Of a stretch of 17,882 nt of DNA, positions 8,376-14,553 are shown piece after piece. Positions within the stretch are counted from its first letter, which is position 1; the number at the start of each line of letters is the position of its first letter. The notes under the pieces are model-generated. The model was not told where the DNA came from. It saw only the letters and a program-made list of their open reading frames with translations, and did not search any database. Source of the stretch: an uncultured Lachnospiraceae bacterium (GTDB taxonomy: Bacteria; Bacillota; Clostridia; Lachnospirales; Lachnospiraceae). The stretch is from the NCBI GenBank assembly GCA_910588865.1, contig CAJUSJ010000015.1:1-17882 (forward strand). Direction: 5' to 3'. A program made the translations under genes and the position numbers.

Positions 8376-8404
8376 ACTATATCACAATTAATCACCGGCC
8401 GCAA
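8376..8404 (-). promoter_or_regulatory. possible promoter of the alaX-L operon
   Basis: Minus-strand TATAGT (8376-8381) lies 17 nt from TTGCGG (8399-8404). The -10 box is good and the -35 box poor. It would give a leader of about 75 nt before the AlaX-like start. Confidence 0.35.
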
Positions 8405-8508
8405 CCTGAGGGTGTAATCAGGAGAAACAGTAATGTTTAGTTATTCTGTGAGCCAATGTAAATTAGTTAAAGTAGTCGCAAGCCCCCGCCGTTTTTCATC
8501 GGAAAGCC

Positions 8509-8694
8509 TCAAACCAGTGTCCGGGGCAGCTGATTGGTAATGACAATGGCCAGATAGCCTGACTCATTGATCCGTCTCACAGCTTCTGCCGCGAATAATT
8601 CCAGCTCAAACCGCTCTTCTCTGCTTATAAGTCCATCATACTTGTTGATTGTTCCATCTCTGTCCAGAAAAGTACATTTCTGCTTATTACACAT
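8509..8694 (-). pseudogene. truncated HAD phosphatase (GmhB-like) N-terminal fragment
   Basis: 61 residues from the ATG at 8694, which is preceded by AAAGGA 8 nt upstream. The fragment has HAD motif I, FLDRDGTIN, and motif II in AIVITNQ, and resembles the start of the HAD-IIIA family (D-glycero-D-manno-heptose-1,7-bisphosphate 7-phosphatase and histidinol-phosphatase). Those proteins are about 170-190 residues long. Here homology stops at ITNQ, followed by six unrelated residues and a stop, so motifs III and IV, which supply the Lys and acidic metal ligands, are missing. I found no continuation in other frames between 8317 and 8508. A decayed gene or deletion remnant is the best reading; an active short protein is unlikely. 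Confidence 0.75.
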
Positions 8695-8740
8695 TTTGCA
8701 AATCCTTTCCCCCCCGCCAATTTTTTTCAATTTCCATGAA

Positions 8741-8768
8741 ACACTGCCAAGCCGCCCCTCATAAGATA
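8741..8768 (+). promoter_or_regulatory. candidate sigma-K type (mother-cell sporulation) promoter
   Basis: CATAAGATA (8760-8768) matches the sigma-K -10 consensus CATANNNTA at every fixed base, with AC at 8741-8742, 17 nt upstream, as the -35 element. No reasonable sigma-A pair was seen in the same spacer. Start of transcription would be near 8775, about 25 nt before the Cys/Gly-rich gene. The -35 element is only two bases, so chance agreement is possible. Confidence 0.45.
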
Positions 8769-8799
8769 GACTGTAAAGAAAATTTCTGGAGGAACAAAT

Positions 8800-9069
8800 A
8801 TGAGTGATTTGGCAGCAACAAACTGTGGTTGTGAGTGTGGATGCGGGTGTGCGTCAGGGGGTAATGGAGGAAGCGGTATCCTCTGGATTCTGATCCTTCT
8901 GTGCTGCTGCGGCGGTGGCGGCGGCTTCGGCTTTGGCTGCGGATGCGGATGCAACAATAACAACTGCGGCAATTCCTGCGGGGTCGGCTTTGGCTGCGAC
9001 TTTATCTGGATCCTGATCCTTCTGTGCTGCTGCGGCGGCGGCGGAAATAACAGCTGCTTCTGCTGCTAA
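8800..9069 (+). CDS. Cys/Gly-rich small protein with duplicated hydrophobic motif
   Basis: 89 residues, of which 20 are Cys and 25 Gly by my count. Two copies of a 15-residue motif are present, ILWILILLCCCGGGG (27-41) and FIWILILLCCCGGGG (68-82); the underlying DNA (about 8878-8924 and 9001-9047) is also nearly identical, so this is an internal duplication. Each copy has a short hydrophobic run ending in a Cys triplet; the rest is CGCGC- and NNNNC-type sequence. Similar proteins in clostridia are often labelled 'chorion class high-cysteine protein', a name based on composition only. GGAGG (8788-8792) lies 7 nt before the ATG. The sigma-K-like promoter suggests a spore coat or mother-cell role, resembling the idea behind YjcZ-type small sporulation proteins; metal binding or disulfide cross-linking is possible. 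Function unknown. Confidence 0.8.
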   Translation: MSDLAATNCGCECGCGCASGGNGGSGILWILILLCCCGGGGGFGFGCGCGCNNNNCGNSCGVGFGCDFIWILILLCCCGGGGNNSCFCC

Positions 9070-9169
9070 TCCGTTTACCTGCCGCTGCAGGAAACCGGCA
9101 ATACATTAAATAGCGCGGCTTTTCCGTGATTCCACCATCTTTCAAACTTCCAAAATGTCTTTTATCTGG

Positions 9170-9203
9170 AAACAGCCTCCGGCTTTCGTCGGCGGCTGTT
9201 TTT
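9170..9203 (+). terminator. terminator of the Cys/Gly-rich gene
   Basis: Stem 9170-9181 pairs with 9190-9201 (12 positions, one mismatch) around an 8-nt loop, followed by TTTTT (9199-9203), about 100 nt past the stop codon. Typical intrinsic terminator on the plus strand. Confidence 0.85.
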
Positions 9204-9207
9204 CTTG

Positions 9208-9331
9208 TGTACACGGGGCGGAGAGGAATATGGCCGCTAAAGCGGCCCCGGCACGGCGAATGGGGAGAAGGCCCTCCCCTACTTGGTTGAAATCTCCATA
9301 CACCTGGCCACGAAAGAGCGTCCCGTGTACA
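9208..9331. repeat. inverted-repeat-bounded element with two nested hairpins
   Basis: A perfect 10-bp inverted repeat (9208-9217 with 9322-9331) bounds 124 bp. Inside are GGCCGC-TAAA-GCGGCC (9232-9247) and GGGGAG-AAGGCC-CTCCCC (9262-9279). It lies between two terminators and outside both neighbouring genes. It could be a structured RNA, a miniature mobile element or a dispersed intergenic repeat; there are no clear target-site duplications. Confidence 0.5.
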
Positions 9332-9334
9332 GAA

Positions 9335-9379
9335 AAAAATCCGGCAGGTCGCGCTTCTGACCCATTCTGCCGGATTTTT
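9335..9379. terminator. bidirectional intrinsic terminator
   Basis: Perfect 13-bp stem (9335-9347 with 9367-9379), 19-nt loop, an A-run on the left and TTTTT on the right. On the minus strand the T-run is longer (seven T), so it most likely ends transcripts of the 53-residue gene at 9556-9717, while acting as a second stop for the Cys/Gly-rich gene. Confidence 0.85.
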
Positions 9380-9396
9380 CTCTGTTTTCCGATTCT

Positions 9397-9538
9397 TACT
9401 TTAAAAGTCTGCCGCTGAATAGGCGGCATGGATTCAGGGATGCCAAGTGCGCCCGCCGGACTTTCATGGGTAGTGGCGCATCCACTGCCGGGGGCATGCA
9501 GGTTTACTTTGAAAGTCCGCTGCCGAATAGGGGGCATG
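9397..9538. repeat. pair of 34-bp imperfect direct repeats, 108 bp apart
   Basis: 9397-9430 and 9505-9538 agree at 29 of 34 positions, both running from TACTTT to GGCATG. In addition GGGGGCATGCAGGT occurs twice, at 9490-9503 and 9530-9543, and CGGACTTTCA (9457-9466) is inverted against 9510-9519. The copies lie in the predicted 3' untranslated region of the 53-residue gene. The arrangement looks like remnants of a short dispersed repeat that duplicated locally. Confidence 0.65.
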
Positions 9539-9555
9539 CAGGTACTTTCTAAGGA

Positions 9556-9717
9556 TCACTTTCTGTCCTTCGGCTCTCCCCCGCACTCCCGGCAGATCTG
9601 CCGTTCACTCATCCCTCTCCTTGATCTTCCCATCTGCCTTCTGGCCTCCTGCTGCCTCACACAGTCCTCATCAATCTCGTACACCGCGTTTCCATCTATA
9701 ATAAGTCGTTCCGACAT
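9556..9717 (-). CDS. 53-residue charged protein of unknown function
   Basis: The minus-strand frame from the ATG at 9717 reads MSERLIIDGNAVYEIDEDC, continues with an Arg/Gln-rich helix-like middle (RQQEARRQMGRSRRGM) and ends in CRECGGEPKDRK. A TTTGGAGGAAAATC ribosome binding site directly before the start and a strong terminator about 175 nt downstream argue that it is a real gene despite its size. The C-terminal CxxC, with one further Cys upstream, could bind a metal, though a single pair is thin evidence. I believe short proteins with this kind of start are common in Lachnospiraceae, from memory only. It diverges from the 9818-10679 gene pair. Function unknown. Confidence 0.75.
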   Translation of the reverse strand: MSERLIIDGNAVYEIDEDCVRQQEARRQMGRSRRGMSERQICRECGGEPKDRK

Positions 9718-9817
9718 GATTTTCCTCCAAATTTTTATCTACACTTCTATGATATGCGGAATATTTTTCATAAGCGCCTCATACACTGTCTCAAAGAAAT
9801 CTGGAAAGCCGCAAATT

Positions 9818-10402
9818 ATGACCGATGAACATACCATGAAACTCACTGACTTTGACCGCCTCACCGGGGACCGGCATCTGCAGATGATCAAGGCCGCCCT
9901 CCCCTATGTCAATGTTTCCCAGCAGCGGATCCTCTCCTTTCTTGTAAGATTCCGGGAGCTTCAAAATACTATGTCTCTTTTCCAGGAGGAGCAGGTGGCA
10001 GCCATGGGGATCTCCGCTGTACCGGAGGATCAGAAAAGTTCTCCCTTAGACATGATGAAAGCCATGCAGCCCTACGGCAGCCCCCAGGAACAGGATCTGA
10101 TCGAGAGAATCTGCAATTTTATCCAGGGTCTCCATACCTCGGGAAACCAGCGCCAGGAGATCTTTCCTCCCCAGCCCCTGTTTGACACCTCCATTCCATC
10201 GGGCTCTGTGTCCAATGGAACCATCCCTCCTGATGGGGGAACCGCGGACAGCATTCCCTTAGAGAACGAGCCCTACAGTCCTTCCCAGTCCTACTCTGCC
10301 CGCAGTCCTTTAGAACAGCTGAAAGGCTTCCTGCCTCCGGACCAGCAGGCACGGTTTGAACAGGCGGCGTTTCTCATGCAGACCCTGCAGCAGCTGTCAT
10401 GA
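9818..10402 (+). CDS. helical protein of unknown function with disordered linker
   Basis: 194 residues. About 10-60 and 74-105 look alpha-helical (LQMIKAALPYVNVSQQRIL, FLVRFRELQNTMSLFQ). Residues 110-160 are Pro/Ser/Gly-rich and probably disordered, and 163-193 is a Gln-rich helix ending in QTLQQLS. No signal peptide, membrane segment or catalytic motif is seen. The frame is open upstream to 9428, but that part overlaps the minus-strand 53-residue gene and a repeat region; ATG 9818 is the first start after them, and its ribosome binding site is weak (GGAAAG). ATG 9836 is the alternative. It is followed 13 nt later by a second small helical protein; the two are likely one operon. I recognise the LQMIKAALPY type as a conserved clostridial hypothetical, from memory only. 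Confidence 0.75.
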   Translation: MTDEHTMKLTDFDRLTGDRHLQMIKAALPYVNVSQQRILSFLVRFRELQNTMSLFQEEQVAAMGISAVPEDQKSSPLDMMKAMQPYGSPQEQDLIERICNFIQGLHTSGNQRQEIFPPQPLFDTSIPSGSVSNGTIPPDGGTADSIPLENEPYSPSQSYSARSPLEQLKGFLPPDQQARFEQAAFLMQTLQQLS

Positions 10403-10415
10403 AAGGAGGCTGAGC

Positions 10416-10679
10416 ATGAACGACCAATGGAAACAGGACCCCAGGCTGAAAGCCATGAACCCGGAAAAGATCCGGTTTTTAGAGGACTTCGCCGCGCAGC
10501 TAAGCGGCACTCCTAAGGATCAGGTGCTGACCAGGTTTATCGCCATGTCTTCTGAGGCCCAGCGACGGAACATCTCTTTCTCCAAACAGGAGACAACGCT
10601 TCTCACCGATATCCTCATAAGCCATATGGATCCCGCGGTCAAAAGCAGGCTGAACCTGGTCCGCGGCATGTTGAAATAG
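10416..10679 (+). CDS. small helical protein of unknown function
   Basis: 87 residues, predicted all-helical, with no membrane segment and balanced charge. Visible segments are DPRLKAMNPEKIRFLEDFA (8-26) and a C-terminal pair around LLTDILISHMDPAVKSRLNL. The start at 10416 is chosen over the longer frame from 10356 because AAAGGAGG (10402-10409) lies 6 nt upstream; the longer version would overlap the preceding gene by 47 nt. It is the second gene of a pair with 9818-10402 and ends just before a bidirectional terminator. The two proteins may form a complex, inferred only from adjacency and shared helical character. Confidence 0.85.
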   Translation: MNDQWKQDPRLKAMNPEKIRFLEDFAAQLSGTPKDQVLTRFIAMSSEAQRRNISFSKQETTLLTDILISHMDPAVKSRLNLVRGMLK

Positions 10680-10686
10680 CCAAAAA

Positions 10687-10744
10687 TACAGACAGCGTCC
10701 GGATTCGGCTGATGCTGGTCAGGCCGTATCCGGACGTTTCTGTA
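10687..10744. terminator. bidirectional terminator between convergent operons
   Basis: CGTCCGGAT (10696-10704) pairs with 10728-10736, extended inward by CGGC/GCCG (10706-10709 with 10723-10726) across a T/T mismatch, and outward by TACAGA/TCTGTA (10687-10692 with 10739-10744). On the minus strand it runs into ATTTTTG, suiting the TIR/TPR gene. It starts 8 nt past the stop of the plus-strand pair. Confidence 0.8.
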
Positions 10745-10770
10745 TATGATATTCAGGCTTATCCTCTCCG

Positions 10771-13700
10771 CTATTCATCGGCCCTGTTCTGCCACCTGGC
10801 CGCCTCATGGATATCTTGCTCCACTCCCAGCCCTTCTCTATAGCAATGAGCCAGATCCCTCTGGGCCTCCTTACAGTCCTGTTCTGCCGCCTTTTTAAAC
10901 CACGCCACGGCCTCCTCATAAGATTTTTCCACGCCTTCTCCTCTGAAATACCGCCTGCCCAGATTGTACTGGCCATATGGATTTCCCTGGTTGGCGGCCC
11001 TGCGGTACCAGAAAATGGCCTGCTCCCAATTTCTCTCCACTCCATGAGCGTTGGCATAACACACTCCCAGGGACACCTGGTCCGAAGAATCCTCTGATAT
11101 CTCACACAGCTGGCTGTAGCCCTCAAAGGCTTTCTTTTGGTAGATCTTCTTCTCTTCTTCCTGCCCCGCTTCCCCGCACACCGCGGCCAGAGACTCAAAG
11201 CTTTCCGCTAATTTCCTCAGAGCCGCCTCACTCTTTTTCTCTTCCCAGACCTGTGCGCAAACCTGAGCCCTCTCCAGGCCAAAGGCCTTGGCCTCCTCCA
11301 GTCTCCCCTGTTCCCTGTAGAGACCGCGGAGCCGTTCACAGCTGAAGGCAAGATTCTCCATGGCCGTGAGACTGGTCTCCTCCCCGTAAAGTTTCCGGTC
11401 TGTCTCCACCTGAATCAGATAGTATTTCTCCGCCAGATCCGTTTGTCCCTGCCTCTCATAACAGCGGCCCAGGAGATCGCAGCTGTAGGAAAATTCTCTT
11501 CGAACCTCCAGGGTCTGGGGGGTCTCGCACAGCTTCGCTCCCAGGGTTTGGGCTCTCTCAAAAAATTCTCTGGCTCTGCGCGGCTCTTTTTCTTTCTGAA
11601 ATTCTTTTCCCAGAGAAATGTACAAAAACATCAGATCCTTGTCCACATCCTCCGGGGGAACCGTACTGTTCTCATCCTCCGACTCCATCCCGGTCCGATA
11701 TACCTGTTTTGCCTCCTCCCAGGCTTCTCCAAAAGTGAGGAAACCCATGTCCATATTTTCCAGCTTTTCTCTGGTCTTTTCCTGAAATTCTCCTTGTTTT
11801 CTGGGGGATTCCTTCCAGTCCACCAGGATCCCCGTCTCCTGGCTGATCTGGCGGCAAAGGCGGGAAGCTTCCTTATAGTGCCGGTTGGCCTCCTCCTCCT
11901 GCCCCATCTCCAGATAACAGTCTCCCAGTTTTCCCCGGCTTAAGGCCAGGGCCCTTGTTTCTGTTATTGCTTCCTTTTCGGTCGTCTCTGCCTCTTCGCA
12001 TAGCTGCTGATCCGTTTTCAGGGCTTCCTCGTAATAATTTAGAGCCTCCTCCCACTTTCCCTGAGCTTTCCGCAGATCTCCCATCCTGTCAAAGCTGAGG
12101 GAAAGGCCTTTCAGACCGCCGGAGTCCTTTCCCATTTTCCTTGCCTCTGCCAGCCCTTTTAAGTAATACCATTCTGCCCTGGCAATCTGTGCCTCCGCCA
12201 AGGCCCCGTCTCCCAGATTGTTCCAGGCTATGACAAGGCCGCAGGTAAATTCCGGAAATCTGGCGCGAACCGACTGAACCTCACGGATCATTTTCTGATA
12301 ATATTCCTCTGCCCTGGAGGCTTCGCCGGTTTCCAGGCAGAAATTTCCCATATTGTGGTATCCCACCGCCATGACCAGCTGGCTGATCTCCTCTCTCGGC
12401 ACATTTTTTTTCAGCTTCTCTCCCCCTTTCAGATACCGCAGATAATACTCTCCGGCGTCCTGAGGATGGCCTTCTGCCATGCTGACATCTCCCATCTGAC
12501 CATAGGTCATCAGGTTTCTGACCTGAGCCCGGGTCACCTTCTCCGCCGTTTTATTAATACTTATTATCTCCGCCAGGCTCTCCTTTACGACAAGGAAAGC
12601 TCCCTTTATCTTCTCTTTGTTGAAGGCTGAAATTTTCTTCTGCTCACTCCTCATCTCCTTGACAGCGGAAACTTCTTCTTTGGCCTCAAAAATCCTCCCT
12701 GTTACCAGCCTCATAAGGGTGGCCGCCCGTTTCTTTAAGCCTTCCCCGCAGCCCGCGAAGTCCTGAACCATGGCTGGCTTCATCCGCTTGATCTCCTCCC
12801 ACTCTGCCCTTAAAACGCCTGTCTGTATTTTTATCAGCAGCATTGGGGTTTTTAAGACCGTCCAGTGGGGTTTGGCCAGCTCAAACTGTACTTTCCACTG
12901 GCGGCAGACGAATATGGCCAGGTTCCATATATACCGGATAGCTGTCAGCTGAATCTTCAGCGCCGCCAGCAGCAGTTCCAGCTGAAACATGACCAGGTTC
13001 CAGCATGTGAGAAGTTCCAGATAGGCCAGGGCGAGGAAGAGATTGTCCGGCAGCTTTAATTCCAGGCTTCCGGCCAGTTTCCGGCGGCTTTCCTTTATGG
13101 CCTCCCAGGCTTTTTTCCCCGTCTGATCCCCTATATGGACCTTCTCTATCTTCCTGGGCACCCCTACCTGGGACAGGACCTGGCTGATGGACTGGGTTTT
13201 CTGGTAAATGGTCTTTGCCCCGGCATAATTTTGCTGTTCATAATAGTATTGGCCCAGATCCTCCAGGGCCTTCGTCAGGGCCATGCCGTTGTCCCTTGTG
13301 GAGTTCTCTTCATACCGGCTGGAAAGAGTCTCTGCCAGCCGCTCCTGCCAGGGTATGGCGGCCTGATAATTTCTCTCCACACCATTGCCGCGCCGGTACA
13401 TGTTCACCAGCTTTTCCATGGCCTCCGGAAGGCCGGCTTGGGCGGCCCCGGTGATCAGGGACACCCCTCTCTCATGGTTCACCTCCACATCAATGCCGTT
13501 TAAATACGCCAGGCCGATGAAAAAATTGTGCTCTGGCGATGAGTCATTTTCCCGTATCGCCAGGCTCTTGACCGCTTCCAAGAGAGCGCCGGACAAGGCA
13601 TGGTCGTCATAGGCGTCAACACAGTCCGGAATATCCTCATACAGTTCCTTAAGACGCTTCTGGTCCGTAGGCTCCAGCTCCGCGGGAACCACCAGTTTCC

Positions 13701-14445
13701 CGGCTTTGGCTGCTTTGGGGTACTCGATCTTCATCACGTAGTTGTGCTCTTCCAGCAGATTGGGAGTTACGGCCAGGGCGAAAAGCTGGCTGTTTTGCAG
13801 GGCATTGGCGATGGCGTCGTTAAAATTCTCCCCGGGCGTGAGAAATTCGTCGTACCAGATCGCGATATCCCGACAGAACGCGTTTTTGTGGATCAGTTCC
13901 ATCAGCTTCTGGGCATACCGGCGGTCCTTTTTCCGATAGCTCAAAAAGATATAGGCGTCAAAGGCCGCTCTCACTTTCGCTGCCAGCTCATCTCCCACAA
14001 GGACAGAGCCTAAAAATTTTTTCAGTTTCTCCTGGTAAGGAATCGCGGTGACATCAGGGTCATTTCTGTCCAGAATCTGCAGATCTCCGCATTTTTCATT
14101 GAACAGCTGTTCCAGCCCGCTTTCCCGGGCCAGGGGGAGCACGGGGATGTGATGACTGACGGCAAAGGGAAATTCCAGGTCAAATGCCCTGTTTTTCTCA
14201 CAGAGAAACCGCTTTGTCACCGGGACGACAAAAAGCTGCATTTCCCCAAGCCGGTCTGTCAGCTCCTCTCTGTCATACTCTGCCTCCGGCTCCCCGTCAA
14301 AATAAACGCCGCAGTTTTCCAAAGACAGGATCTCATCGGCGATCTCCTCAAGAAACAATTTACAGTCCTCCGGGTGTCCTGTGACATATACTTTCGGCTT
14401 CCCCTGAGGCTGGACGTTTCCTCTGGTTCTGTACTCAAACTTCAT
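10771..14445 (-). CDS. tandem-TIR, TPR and Sel1-repeat protein
   Basis: 1224 residues. A canonical TIR domain spans about 163-290: AYIFLSYRKKD, IAIWYDEFLTPGENF, Ser219 in LQNSQLF, and Glu241 in MKIEYP at the place of the catalytic Glu of TIR NADases. Residues 18-135 repeat the same fold in diverged form: VYVTGHPED, VYFDGE, LGEMQLFVVPVT, and Glu91 in DLEFP aligned with Glu241. Then come a Sel1-like unit (303-375), a Trp-rich hydrophobic stretch (466-545), TPR blocks (about 640-870 and 935-1105) and C-terminal Sel1 repeats (1122-1222; GVERNWEQAIFWYRRAA, GVEKSYEEAVAWFKKAA). TIR domains signal by protein contact or NAD+ cleavage; the repeats probably bind partners. Cytosolic unless the hydrophobic stretch meets a membrane. 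GGAGG 6 nt before ATG 14445 fixes the start, 8 codons inside the longest frame. Similar large proteins occur in gut clostridia, function unknown. Confidence 0.9.
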   Translation of the reverse strand: MKFEYRTRGNVQPQGKPKVYVTGHPEDCKLFLEEIADEILSLENCGVYFDGEPEAEYDREELTDRLGEMQLFVVPVTKRFLCEKNRAFDLEFPFAVSHHIPVLPLARESGLEQLFNEKCGDLQILDRNDPDVTAIPYQEKLKKFLGSVLVGDELAAKVRAAFDAYIFLSYRKKDRRYAQKLMELIHKNAFCRDIAIWYDEFLTPGENFNDAIANALQNSQLFALAVTPNLLEEHNYVMKIEYPKAAKAGKLVVPAELEPTDQKRLKELYEDIPDCVDAYDDHALSGALLEAVKSLAIRENDSSPEHNFFIGLAYLNGIDVEVNHERGVSLITGAAQAGLPEAMEKLVNMYRRGNGVERNYQAAIPWQERLAETLSSRYEENSTRDNGMALTKALEDLGQYYYEQQNYAGAKTIYQKTQSISQVLSQVGVPRKIEKVHIGDQTGKKAWEAIKESRRKLAGSLELKLPDNLFLALAYLELLTCWNLVMFQLELLLAALKIQLTAIRYIWNLAIFVCRQWKVQFELAKPHWTVLKTPMLLIKIQTGVLRAEWEEIKRMKPAMVQDFAGCGEGLKKRAATLMRLVTGRIFEAKEEVSAVKEMRSEQKKISAFNKEKIKGAFLVVKESLAEIISINKTAEKVTRAQVRNLMTYGQMGDVSMAEGHPQDAGEYYLRYLKGGEKLKKNVPREEISQLVMAVGYHNMGNFCLETGEASRAEEYYQKMIREVQSVRARFPEFTCGLVIAWNNLGDGALAEAQIARAEWYYLKGLAEARKMGKDSGGLKGLSLSFDRMGDLRKAQGKWEEALNYYEEALKTDQQLCEEAETTEKEAITETRALALSRGKLGDCYLEMGQEEEANRHYKEASRLCRQISQETGILVDWKESPRKQGEFQEKTREKLENMDMGFLTFGEAWEEAKQVYRTGMESEDENSTVPPEDVDKDLMFLYISLGKEFQKEKEPRRAREFFERAQTLGAKLCETPQTLEVRREFSYSCDLLGRCYERQGQTDLAEKYYLIQVETDRKLYGEETSLTAMENLAFSCERLRGLYREQGRLEEAKAFGLERAQVCAQVWEEKKSEAALRKLAESFESLAAVCGEAGQEEEKKIYQKKAFEGYSQLCEISEDSSDQVSLGVCYANAHGVERNWEQAIFWYRRAANQGNPYGQYNLGRRYFRGEGVEKSYEEAVAWFKKAAEQDCKEAQRDLAHCYREGLGVEQDIHEAARWQNRADE

Positions 14446-14451
14446 GGATCT

Positions 14452-14456
14452 CCTCC
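14452..14456 (-). promoter_or_regulatory. ribosome binding site fixing the TIR/TPR start
   Basis: Minus-strand GGAGG within GGGAGGAG, 6 nt before the ATG at 14443-14445. The longer frame from 14469 would start upstream of this site and inside the leuS terminator region, so it is rejected. Confidence 0.8.
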
Positions 14457-14467
14457 CGCTATACGCC

Positions 14468-14501
14468 AAAAAGGAGACCCTATCAATGTATCAGGATCCC
14501 C
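14468..14501 (-). terminator. terminator after leuS
   Basis: On the minus strand GGGGATCC (14494-14501) pairs with GGGTCTCC (14473-14480), 8 bp including two G-U wobbles, followed by TTTTT (14468-14472). It lies about 50 nt past the leuS stop and only 23 nt before the TIR/TPR start. A second weaker stem (CGGCAGAA with TTCTGCCG) precedes it. Confidence 0.65.
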
Positions 14502-14553
14502 TTTCCGGCAGAAACTTCACGCGCGCTGTAACTGTTTTTTGCCTTCTGCCGCT

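Larger units (their letters stand above)
9070..9555. other. hairpin-rich intergenic region between two convergent small genes
   Basis: 486 bp without a convincing gene. From left to right: a terminator for the Cys/Gly-rich gene (9170-9203); an outer inverted repeat TGTACACGGG (9208-9217) with CCCGTGTACA (9322-9331) enclosing two perfect 6-bp hairpins (9232-9247 and 9262-9279); a 13-bp bidirectional terminator (9335-9379); a small hairpin GCCGC/GCGGC (9411-9427); and a pair of 34-bp imperfect direct repeats (9397-9430 and 9505-9538). A minus-strand open frame runs through all of this, but it has no ribosome binding site that I could support and no recognisable product. Confidence 0.7.

Noticed and set aside
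9142..9537. A 131-codon minus-strand frame
   Set aside because: It runs through two terminators, a nested inverted repeat and duplicated repeats, and has no supportable ribosome binding site. Its internal MPPI...TFKV repeat simply reflects the DNA repeats.
9428..9817. The upstream part of the plus-strand frame that ends at 10402
   Set aside because: It overlaps the minus-strand 53-residue gene and a repeat element. The recognisable helical protein begins at 9818.
10771..14445. Reading the TIR/TPR gene as part of an anti-phage defence island
   Set aside because: No other defence, mobile or phage gene was seen nearby; the flanks are leuS and small conserved hypotheticals. A defence role remains possible but is not supported by context.
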